Of a stretch of 19,406 nucleotides of DNA, positions 12,426 through 18,611 are shown piece by piece (position 1 is the stretch's first letter; every line of letters begins with the position of its first letter). Source of the stretch: RGIG4608 sp045606265 (lineage in GTDB: Bacteria; Bacillota; Clostridia; Oscillospirales; CAG-272); NCBI GenBank assembly GCA_045606265.1, contig JAZURO010000055.1:1-19406 (forward strand). Direction: 5' to 3'. The translations under genes and the position numbers were made by a program. The notes beneath the pieces were generated by a model. It ran no database searches and was not told the DNA's origin. It worked only from the letters and a program-made list of their open reading frames with translations.

Positions 12426-13895
12426 GTGGAAATAGAGCTCTTTGGGCGCAGACAGATCTTTACCACAACTGAAGATATCACGGCTGACAACATAATACCG
12501 CTTCTGAACGAGGTTTTGGTGTTGCATTGTCAAAACATGCTCGAAATGGAGTATCTGTATTGGTACAGACGGGGGCTTCAGCCGATCATCAACAGAAAAA
12601 AGACCGTGCGCCCCGAAATAAACAACAAAATAACGGAAAATCACGCCTCCGAGATAGTGGCGTTTAAAAACGGATATTTTCTGACCCAGCCTGCCTTTTA
12701 CGTCAGCCGCAGAGAGGACAAGGCGATAAATGAAAAGGTAAAGACCCTCAACGAATATCTTTATCTTTCCGGCAAACAGCAGGCGGACAACCTTGTAACA
12801 GACTGGTTTCATACCGTCGGTATCGGAAACATATATATCCGCCCCGAAAGAGACGAAAAACGCCCCTTCGGCGCTTATGCGCTTGACCCTCGCACATCTT
12901 TCGTTGTTTACAGCAGAGCCCCCGGCAACGAGCCTGTAATGGGGGTAAACATCGTAGTTGTCGGCGAAGGCGAAGCGGCAATGTCTAACGTTGTTTTTGA
13001 CGTGTTCACAAGAGAACGGGTCTTCCACATCGAGGGCGGGATCACAAGCCGTATTATTACCGGCACACCCATTGTTGCAACGGCAATAAGGGTAACAAGC
13101 GAAGAGACAAACCGTCTCGGCGAGATACCGATAATCGAATATCAGTACGAAAACAACCGAACGGGAGCGTTTGAGGCCGTTGTCTCGATGCTCGACGCAA
13201 TAAACGCCGTGCAGTCAAACAGGCTTGACGGCATAGAGCAGTTTATCCAGTCGCTGATGATCTTTTATAACTGTCAGCTTGGAGAAGACCCAAACGGCAA
13301 TCAGATCACGCCTTCGTATATCCGAGAGGCAGGAGCGATATTCCTCAAGTCTATCGGCGCAGACAAGGCTGACCTTAAGATACTCACCGAGCAGCTCGAC
13401 CAAACACAGACCCAAGTGCTTATCGACAATATGTATGACAGGGTGCTTACCATCTGCGGAATGCCTACCACCACCAAGGGCGGAAGCTCGACAAGCGATA
13501 CGGGTGCAGCGGTGCTCTATCGTGACGGCTGGTATCAAGCCGACACCTTTGCCAGAAACACCGAGGACCTGTTTAAAAATTCCAACAGACGGTTTGACCG
13601 TGTAATGCTCAAAATACTCAATCAAAAGGCAGACCTCGGCCTCAACGCAGACGATTTTGAGCTTCAGTTTGTACGCAACGAAACGGCAAACATTTTAGTC
13701 AAGACCCAGTCGGCTCTCAACCTTAAGGAGCTTGGATTCAGCCCCGAGCTTGCTTTTGCCAAGAGCGGCGTGTCAAACGACCCTGTAGCGGATGTGGAAA
13801 ACAGCCGCAAGTATATCGACGCCAAATGGGGGAACAACGACAACACCGAGGTAATTGACGAAACACGGCTCGACGAATCCGTACCCATTATCTAA
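12426..13895 (+). CDS. Portal protein, SPP1 gp6-like
   Basis: A 489-residue portal protein, which forms the dodecameric DNA gate at one capsid vertex and docks terminase and connector. Recognisable features are the early MLEMEYLYWYRRGLQPIINR segment, the NGYFLTQPAFY stretch and the helical AVVSMLDAINAVQSNRLDGI stem/crown region, all usual for SPP1-type portals in Firmicutes phages. CGGAGGT at 12412-12418 gives 7-bp spacing to GTG 12426; TTG 12423 is possible but too close. The longer open frame from 12348 runs through the terminator and is not used. Next comes a twin hairpin and the scaffold gene. Confidence 0.88.
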   Translation: MEIELFGRRQIFTTTEDITADNIIPLLNEVLVLHCQNMLEMEYLYWYRRGLQPIINRKKTVRPEINNKITENHASEIVAFKNGYFLTQPAFYVSRREDKAINEKVKTLNEYLYLSGKQQADNLVTDWFHTVGIGNIYIRPERDEKRPFGAYALDPRTSFVVYSRAPGNEPVMGVNIVVVGEGEAAMSNVVFDVFTRERVFHIEGGITSRIITGTPIVATAIRVTSEETNRLGEIPIIEYQYENNRTGAFEAVVSMLDAINAVQSNRLDGIEQFIQSLMIFYNCQLGEDPNGNQITPSYIREAGAIFLKSIGADKADLKILTEQLDQTQTQVLIDNMYDRVLTICGMPTTTKGGSSTSDTGAAVLYRDGWYQADTFARNTEDLFKNSNRRFDRVMLKILNQKADLGLNADDFELQFVRNETANILVKTQSALNLKELGFSPELAFAKSGVSNDPVADVENSRKYIDAKWGNNDNTEVIDETRLDESVPII

Positions 13896-13921
13896 CGGCA
13901 ACAAGCGGCAACGCTTAAATA

Positions 13922-13974
13922 TGACAGAGAAGTCAATAAAACGCAAACGACAGAGAAGTCGTAAATCGCAAAGG
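13922..13974 (+). repeat. Twin direct repeat forming two hairpins with identical AGAGAA loops
   Basis: Two imperfect 26-bp copies (from 13923 and 13949) each form a short stem around the same 6-nt loop: TGAC-AGAGAA-GTCA (13922-13935) and ACGAC-AGAGAA-GTCGT (13947-13962). One stem pair changes from T-A to C-G while pairing is kept. They lie between the portal stop and the scaffold start, with the ribosome site right after. Confidence 0.6.
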
Positions 13975-13981
13975 AGAAAAA

Positions 13982-14515
13982 ATGAAGATCAACATTAACA
14001 CGATCGAGGGGTATTCCGAAATGACGGCCGAGGAAAAGCTTAAGGCCCTTGAGGAATACGAGTTTACCCCGCCCCAGACCGAATCCAAAGAAATTGCAAA
14101 ACTGCGCTCGGCACTTGACAAGGCTACCAGTGAGGCGGCTTCGTACAAAAAGGCGCTCCGAGAAAAGCAGACCGCAGAAGAGGCACAGGCCGCTGCGGAC
14201 GCAGAAGAGCATCAGAGGATGGTCGACGAGCTCAACACCCTTCGTCAGGAAAAGACCGTAGCGGGCTACAGAGCATCCTTTATGGAGCTTGGCTTCGATG
14301 CGGAAACCGCAGGCAAGACCGCAGAGGCGCTTAATTCGGGCGATTTTGCGACGGTCTTTGCAAACAACAAAGCACTTATCGAGGCAAACAAAAAGGCCGC
14401 AGAAACGGCTGCGCTCGATAAACAGCCTACGCTGACCAACGGCAACCCCGCCACGGCAAGCACCCCGACGGATTCATTCACCGCAGAGCTGAGAAGGTTT
14501 GCCGGTCTCAAGTAA
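13982..14515 (+). CDS. Capsid scaffolding protein (DUF4355/minor structural GP20-like)
   Basis: A 177-residue, highly charged, coiled-coil-rich protein: TAEEKLKALEEYEF, then SALDKATSEAASYKKALREK and EEHQRMVDELNTLRQEKTVAG, then a small globular part (MELGFDAETAGKTAEALNSG) and a Thr/Pro linker ending in FTAELRRFAGL. This is the standard look of Firmicutes phage scaffolds, which guide major capsid assembly and are then lost. AAAGGAG precedes ATG 13982. Position between portal and major capsid genes supports the call. Stability or translation could be influenced by the twin hairpins immediately upstream. Confidence 0.82.
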   Translation: MKININTIEGYSEMTAEEKLKALEEYEFTPPQTESKEIAKLRSALDKATSEAASYKKALREKQTAEEAQAAADAEEHQRMVDELNTLRQEKTVAGYRASFMELGFDAETAGKTAEALNSGDFATVFANNKALIEANKKAAETAALDKQPTLTNGNPATASTPTDSFTAELRRFAGLK

Positions 14516-14543
14516 CAAAATTTTTAAAAGGAGAATTTAAAAC

Positions 14544-15461
14544 ATGGCTACTACCGTAACCGCACCCGTCACCAACGACATCAACCTTGCGTCCCGATTT
14601 TTGCCGATCCTTGACGAGGTATACAAGGCGTCTTCCCGTTCTTCTATCCTCGACACCGCTAACGAGCGTGTCCGCTGGATAGGCGCAAAGACCGCCAACC
14701 TTTTCAGCATCGGTCTTGTCGGTCTGGGCAATTACAGCCGCAATGACGGCTTTGTACCCGGCGACGTAGACGGCGCATGGGAGCCTTACACCATCGAGAT
14801 CGACCGTGGCCGTAGCTTTATGGTCGACGTTATGGACAACGACGAGACCCTTGGCATGGCCTTTGGCAGTCTTACCGGCGAATTTATGCGCACCCAGGCC
14901 GTTCCCGAAATCGACGCCTACCGCTTTGCAAAGTACGCAGGCACCTCCGGCATTCTTACCGCAACCGCCGCTACTATCGACGCTACCACCGACGTTGCCG
15001 GAATGCTCGATGATGCGCAGGCCGCTATGGACGACGCAGAGGTTCCCTACGAGGGCCGTATAGCTTTCGTTTCTCCTGCCGCTTACAAGCAGCTCAAAAA
15101 CAACATTACCCGCTATACCATGAACCGTGAGGGCGACGTAAACACCAACGTCACTATGTACAACGATCTGCGTATCATCACCGTACCGCAGGCCCGTTTC
15201 TACACCGAGGTCACTCTGAACGCACCCACCGCAGCCTCCGATGCAGGCGGCTATACCACCGGCGGTGCTCCCATTAACTTTATGATCATCCATCCCTCGG
15301 CCGTTCTTCAGGTCGTCAAGCACGTCGTACCCCGTGTCTTCAGCCCCCAGGTCAACCAGGAGGCCGATGCTTGGAAGTTTGACTACCGTGTCTACCACGA
15401 CTGCTTTGTCGAGACCAACAAGGTCAAGGGCATCTACCTCTCTGCCGGTGTTGAGGACTAA
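14544..15461 (+). CDS. Major capsid protein (HK97-fold)
   Basis: A 305-residue protein following the scaffold gene, with AAAAGGAG 18 bp upstream of the ATG. Characteristic stretches are the RFLPILDEVYKASSRSSILD N-arm, a DRGRSFMVDVMDNDET segment, the VPEIDAYRFAKYAGTSG spine-helix region and IMIHPSAVLQ-like FMIIHPSAVLQVVKH near the A-domain end, as in many clostridial siphovirus capsids. Codons are strongly biased to C-ending forms (ACC, GTC, GAC), as expected for the most abundant virion protein; this also produces a long spurious antisense frame. The call rests on family pattern and position. Confidence 0.88.
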   Translation: MATTVTAPVTNDINLASRFLPILDEVYKASSRSSILDTANERVRWIGAKTANLFSIGLVGLGNYSRNDGFVPGDVDGAWEPYTIEIDRGRSFMVDVMDNDETLGMAFGSLTGEFMRTQAVPEIDAYRFAKYAGTSGILTATAATIDATTDVAGMLDDAQAAMDDAEVPYEGRIAFVSPAAYKQLKNNITRYTMNREGDVNTNVTMYNDLRIITVPQARFYTEVTLNAPTAASDAGGYTTGGAPINFMIIHPSAVLQVVKHVVPRVFSPQVNQEADAWKFDYRVYHDCFVETNKVKGIYLSAGVED

Positions 15462-15463
15462 CC

Positions 15464-15574
15464 GTGGCCGTCGTTAAACATCCCGACGGCAGAATCACCG
15501 TAGGGATAATTTACCAACCCAAACGGCCTACGGTCAAGAAAGCCCCACCCAAGACCCCTCCGAAAGATAAGTAA
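15464..15574 (+). CDS. Tiny basic protein after the capsid gene, 36 aa
   Basis: A 36-residue ORF beginning with GTG 3 bp after the capsid stop: MAVVKHPDGRITVGIIYQPK, then a Lys/Pro-rich basic tail (KKAPPKTPPKDK). GAGG at 15453-15456, inside the capsid gene's last codons, is correctly spaced (7 bp), so it is probably translated by coupling to the capsid gene. It is shorter than usual annotation cut-offs. A basic, proline-rich tail suggests contact with DNA or an acidic virion surface, but no function is known. Confidence 0.5.
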   Translation: MAVVKHPDGRITVGIIYQPKRPTVKKAPPKTPPKDK

Positions 15575-15592
15575 ACGAAAGGCGGCGACGTT

Positions 15593-15907
15593 ATGACAGA
15601 CGCTGAAAAGATCGCATTTATTCAAAGCTTAATAGATGACGTGAACGTCGGAAGCGACGAGATAGGCGCCTATCTTACCGTCGCCGCCAATCGTATTTTT
15701 CAACGGCTCTATCCTTTCGGAGGTGCACCCGCTGTTTTGCCTTCGCAGTATGACACGCTGCAGTGTGAGCTCGTCGTGCGAATGATAGCAAGACGGGGCG
15801 GAGAGGGCGAGACAGCGCACTCCGAAAACGGCATAAGCCGCACCTGGGGAAGCGTTGATGACGAGGACATACTCGGCAGGCTTGTCCCCTTTGTGGGGGT
15901 GCTGTGA
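15593..15907 (+). CDS. Head-tail connector protein (gp6/gp15-like adaptor)
   Basis: A 104-residue mainly helical protein: TDAEKIAFIQSLIDDVNVGS, then AYLTVAANRIFQRLYPFG, then QYDTLQCELVVRMIARRGGEGE and a short GISRTWGSVDDED segment. This is the usual pattern of the DNA-packaging/adaptor protein that rings the portal in siphoviruses. AAAGGCGG precedes ATG 15593. Its TGA overlaps the next gene's ATG (TGATG). Position right after capsid and before three further connector genes supports the call. Confidence 0.75.
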   Translation: MTDAEKIAFIQSLIDDVNVGSDEIGAYLTVAANRIFQRLYPFGGAPAVLPSQYDTLQCELVVRMIARRGGEGETAHSENGISRTWGSVDDEDILGRLVPFVGVL

Positions 15908-16269
15908 TGCTTAATCTTGCACGAAATTGCTTTACGGTCTTTTATAAAAACTTCGTGCGCAACGAAGACGTAAGAGACCAATACGGCAACATTACGGGAA
16001 GTCAGCCTGTATACGGAGAGCTTATGCAGGCCTCGCTGTCGGTATCCTCAAACAAAGGCGACCTCGCCCTTGAAATGTTCGGCTCGATCACGGATTACGA
16101 CAGAACGATGACGACCGCGGACACAAGCTGCTCAATCGACGAGGGAAGTATCCTTTGGCTTGATGGGGCAGACACGGCCAAAGCGCACAACTTCATCGTG
16201 AAGAAGCGTGCGCCGTGGAAAAACAGTATTGCTTTTGCCGTAAAGGAAGTTGAGTTGAGCAATGGCTAA
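15907..16269 (+). CDS. Head closure / head-tail stopper protein
   Basis: A 120-residue beta-rich protein (MLNLARNCFTVFYKNFVRNE..., then GSITDYDRTMTTADTSCSIDEGSILW and AHNFIVKKRAPWKNSIAFAVKEVEL). This pattern matches small SPP1 gp16/HK97-type head-closure proteins that seal the connector after packaging. ATG 15907 makes a TGATG overlap with the adaptor gene; an in-frame GTG at 15904 is an equally close alternative. The stop overlaps the next start by 8 bp. Assignment is by position and pattern, not by a diagnostic motif. Confidence 0.65.
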   Translation: MLNLARNCFTVFYKNFVRNEDVRDQYGNITGSQPVYGELMQASLSVSSNKGDLALEMFGSITDYDRTMTTADTSCSIDEGSILWLDGADTAKAHNFIVKKRAPWKNSIAFAVKEVELSNG

Positions 16270-16768
16270 AAAGCTTGTCGTAAAGCTTAATTCCAAAAGC
16301 CTTGACGAAGCTATCAAATACGTCAGAGCATATCAGCGTTCTTTGCCCAAGCGAATAAACGCTATGTGCAAAGCCCTTGCCGAGCTTGGGGCCGTAAAGG
16401 TCAGTCTTGACTATACAAGGGCTGTAAACGCCGCCGTGGGTATGAAGCCGATAACAGTTACCGTGGAAAGGCGAGACAACGGATACGCAATAGTCGCCCA
16501 AGGCGAAAGCGTTATGTTCGTAGAGTTCGGCGCAGGTGCACGGTACGGTTACGGTCACCCTCTCGACGGCGAGCTTGGAATGGGACCCGGAACCTATCCC
16601 AGCGACAAGGGGCACTGGAACGACCCAAAGGGTTGGTGGATACCGAAAGACGCAGGCGGCGGCCATACATACGGAAACCCGCCGTCGATGGCAATGTACG
16701 AAACTGCAAAAGACCTTCGACAAGAGGTCTTACGCATAGCAAAGGAGGGTTTAGCCTTCAATGATTGA
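16262..16768 (+). CDS. HK97 gp10-like tail-connector protein
   Basis: A 168-residue protein. The N-terminal helix (LDEAIKYVRAYQRSLPKRIN) is followed by a strand region and the family signature VEFGAGARYG, then GHWNDPKGWWIP and a C-terminal MAMYETAKDLRQEVLRIAKEG helix. These are hallmarks of HK97 gp10 family proteins, which work in joining tail to head. It overlaps both the previous gene (8 bp) and the next (8 bp), so expression is coupled along the connector cluster. Confidence 0.85.
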   Translation: MAKKLVVKLNSKSLDEAIKYVRAYQRSLPKRINAMCKALAELGAVKVSLDYTRAVNAAVGMKPITVTVERRDNGYAIVAQGESVMFVEFGAGARYGYGHPLDGELGMGPGTYPSDKGHWNDPKGWWIPKDAGGGHTYGNPPSMAMYETAKDLRQEVLRIAKEGLAFND

Positions 16769-17174
16769 TATTGAGAGCGCACTGTTTACGCCGATAGCCG
16801 AAGATTTTTCGGAAACATATCCCAACGGCTCAAGATATAACGAACCGATGGAAACGCCTGCATCATTCCCCGCACTGGTAATGTATCAGGCCGACCGCTT
16901 CTATTCGGGATATACGGGGCTTAATTCAAGCCGTGTCGTTATAGACGTTGACGTGTTTTCAAATCTTACCGCGGGCGCAAAGCAGCAGTGCAAGGACATT
17001 ATCGAGCTTGTTGAGGAACGCCTCGGCAGTATTGGGGCTTGGGAGACCGTCTTTTGCAATCAGATCAGAAATGCCGACCAACGGATATTTCGCGTGAAGG
17101 CGAGATACCGTGGTACGGCAGTTGAAGAAACAAACGAGGACGATACAGTCACCGTCCGCATTTACAAAGATTAA
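16761..17174 (+). CDS. Tail terminator/completion protein
   Basis: A 137-residue alpha/beta protein: IDIESALFTPIAEDFSETYP, FPALVMYQADRFY, SRVVIDVDVFSNLTAGAKQQ, CKDIIELVEERLGSIG and a strand-rich end (RVKARYRGTAVEE). The order of strand pairs around a long helix is that of siphovirus tail terminators, which cap the tube at its correct length. AAAGGAGGG at 16741-16749 precedes ATG 16761. It sits between the gp10-like and tail-tube genes, the canonical place. Confidence 0.72.
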   Translation: MIDIESALFTPIAEDFSETYPNGSRYNEPMETPASFPALVMYQADRFYSGYTGLNSSRVVIDVDVFSNLTAGAKQQCKDIIELVEERLGSIGAWETVFCNQIRNADQRIFRVKARYRGTAVEETNEDDTVTVRIYKD

Positions 17175-17190
17175 ATTGGAGGTTATTTAA

Positions 17191-17676
17191 ATGCCCAGAA
17201 TCGACCTTTCGAGCGCAGGCGTAGGTGTTTATTACGCAGTGGAAACTACCGCAGGCACTACCCCTACCACCGGGTATACCAAGCTGACCGGTATTTCGGC
17301 TATTCCCGACATCAACCCCGAGCCTTCGAGCCTTGATTCTACCACCCTTGACGAGACCGAGTGGAAGAGCTACATCCCCGGTCTTAAGGACCCCGGCGGT
17401 GCTCTTGCCTTTACCGCAAACAACACCGAGCAGTTCCAGACCGAATGGGCGGCCCTTGTGACCGCCGCCGAAAACGGAGCCACAACCGTGGGCGGCGCAC
17501 TTGCCACCTGGTTTGCCGTTATCGTTCCCGGTCTTACCAAGGCGTTTTTCTTCTCCGGCGATCCTTCCCCTCTTGGTCTGTCGGGAGTAGACGTCGACAG
17601 CGTTCTTACCGTTGATGCATATATCACCCCCACCAACATCACCGGATGGAACGCCAAGCCCACCGTGGGCCAGTAA
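17191..17676 (+). CDS. Major tail (tube) protein
   Basis: A 161-residue protein with a beta-sandwich style sequence: GVGVYYAVETTAGTTPTTGY, then a SSLDSTTLDETEW turn, then GGALAFTANNTEQF and a DAYITPTNITGW end. This is the usual length and pattern of clostridial siphovirus tail-tube proteins, which stack as hexameric rings around the tape measure. GGAGGTT precedes ATG 17191. C-ending codons like those of the capsid gene fit very high expression. It is followed by a large RNA stem structure. Confidence 0.85.
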   Translation: MPRIDLSSAGVGVYYAVETTAGTTPTTGYTKLTGISAIPDINPEPSSLDSTTLDETEWKSYIPGLKDPGGALAFTANNTEQFQTEWAALVTAAENGATTVGGALATWFAVIVPGLTKAFFFSGDPSPLGLSGVDVDSVLTVDAYITPTNITGWNAKPTVGQ

Positions 17677-17681
17677 AACCG

Positions 17682-17749
17682 TTTGAAGGGCGGGACAGCA
17701 GGAGCTCTTGTTTCTGCGCGCCTTATCCGCGCAGATTACCGCCTTCAAA
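17682..17749 (+). ncRNA. Large two-tier RNA stem in the tail-tube/chaperone intergenic region
   Basis: An outer stem pairs 17682-17693 with 17739-17749 (11 bp, one bulged G at 17690). Inside it an 8-bp perfect hairpin TCTGCGCG/CGCGCAGA (17713-17720 with 17728-17735, 7-nt loop) and a self-complementary CAGGAGCTCTTG. No T-tract follows, so it is less like a terminator than an mRNA-processing, stability or attenuation element after the very abundant tube message. Confidence 0.65.
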
Positions 17750-17777
17750 ATATATTATTTGATAAGGAGATAAACAA

Positions 17778-18140
17778 ATGAACGAGTACAGAGAAAAGCC
17801 CATAAGGCTGACCGACCCCGAAACTAACGAGGAGTATATTCTTGAGTTCAACAGAGAGGTCATACGCTTTGCAGAGAGCAGAGAGTTTGACATTTCGGAG
17901 CTGACCAAGTACCCCCAGAAAAACATTCCGATGCTTTGGTTTTTGGCGTTTCGCAAGAATCACAGAAACATTGCAAGAAATCAGACCGACGCAATGCTTG
18001 AGGAGCTGGGCGGTCTCCGTCCCGAAGAGCTTGAAAGGCTTGTGCGCCTTTACAATCAGGCAAACGACGGCCTTGTGATCTCGGACGATGACGAAAGCGG
18101 CGAAAAGAGAAAAAACTCCCGACTGACGATGGCTCTGTAA
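17778..18140 (+). CDS. Tail assembly chaperone, short form (gpG-like)
   Basis: A 120-residue protein starting MNEYREKPIRLTDPETNEEY, with helical segments FNREVIRFAESREFDIS and GLRPEELERLVRLYNQAN and an acidic end (DDDESGEKRKNS). In lambda-like siphoviruses this protein and a frameshifted longer form bind the tape measure during tail assembly. AAGGAGA precedes ATG 17778. It lies between tail tube and tape measure genes, as expected. Near its end a perfect A-AAA-AAC slippery heptamer allows a -1 shift into the downstream frame (see separate entry). Confidence 0.82.
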   Translation: MNEYREKPIRLTDPETNEEYILEFNREVIRFAESREFDISELTKYPQKNIPMLWFLAFRKNHRNIARNQTDAMLEELGGLRPEELERLVRLYNQANDGLVISDDDESGEKRKNSRLTMAL

Positions 18141-18156
18141 AAAGATACGTCGTCGG
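18110..18156 (+). promoter_or_regulatory. -1 programmed ribosomal frameshift signal
   Basis: Slippery heptamer A-AAA-AAC at 18110-18116, correctly phased to the gpG frame; 6-nt spacer TCCCGA; then a 9-bp stem (18123-18131 with 18148-18156, two G-U wobbles, 16-nt loop). The gpG stop codon TAA (18138-18140) lies inside the loop. This is the full set of parts expected for -1 frameshifting. Confidence 0.85.
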
Positions 18157-18523
18157 AGATTATACTGCAAGGTTTGAACGGTTTTTGCCCTACTACCTTT
18201 CAATAGGTATGACGGCAGACGAGTTTTGGAACGGCGACGTGTTTCTTCCCGTAGCCTACCACAATGCGGAAATGCTTCGCAAGCAAAAGAAAAGCAGAGA
18301 AATGTGGCTCCAAGGCCTTTACAATTTCAACGCATTTTCTACGGCTTTGTCAAATCTTAATTTCAGCGGCAAGCGTAGAGAGCCAAACCAATATATGGAC
18401 GAGCCCATACGCATCGTGCCGCTGACGGAAGAGGAAAAAGCCAAAAAAGCAGAAAAAGAACGGCAAAAGACCATTGAATATTTCAATAAGCTTGCCGAAA
18501 GATTTGCTAAAAGCAAAGAATAA
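18116..18523 (+). CDS. Tail assembly chaperone, frameshift extension (gpT part of gpGT)
   Basis: After the -1 shift the ribosome reads 135 further residues (LPTDDGSVKRYVVGDYTARF..., then PYYLSIGMTADEFWNGDVFL, then a Lys/Glu-rich coiled tail ending FAKSKE), giving a fusion of about 248 residues with the first 113 of gpG. There is no ribosome site for an independent start; the nearest start-like codon (TTG 18185) is well inside conserved sequence. The frame is open back to the slippery site, and FERFLPYYLSIGMTADEFW matches gpGT-type proteins of clostridial phages. The long form would contact the tube and recruit it to the tape measure. Confidence 0.85.
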   Translation, partial: LPTDDGSVKRYVVGDYTARFERFLPYYLSIGMTADEFWNGDVFLPVAYHNAEMLRKQKKSREMWLQGLYNFNAFSTALSNLNFSGKRREPNQYMDEPIRIVPLTEEEKAKKAEKERQKTIEYFNKLAERFAKSKE

Positions 18524-18531
18524 TAAAAATC

Positions 18532-18576
18532 ACGGCGGCGACAGGTTTGTAGGTAGTAATATGTCGCCGCCGTTTT
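18532..18576 (+). terminator. Strong hairpin terminator before the tape measure gene
   Basis: A perfect 12-bp stem (18532-18543 ACGGCGGCGACA with 18562-18573) with an 18-nt loop is followed by GTTTTC. The T-tract is short, so termination may be partial, which would lower tape measure expression relative to tube and chaperones. The tape measure ribosome site CGGAGGTG follows at 18598. Confidence 0.7.
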
Positions 18577-18611
18577 CTAAAAAAAACAAACACTTTTCGG
18601 AGGTGTTTTTA

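Noticed and set aside
14508..15398. 296-aa minus-strand ORF opposite the major capsid gene
   Set aside because: Same codon-bias shadow; Gly/Val-rich product without family features.
17149..17748. 199-aa minus-strand ORF opposite the tail tube gene
   Set aside because: Shadow frame of a strongly biased gene, and its start lies in the RNA stem after the tube gene.
18185..18523. Independent gene starting at TTG 18185
   Set aside because: No ribosome site; conserved sequence continues upstream to the slippery site, so it is the frameshift extension.
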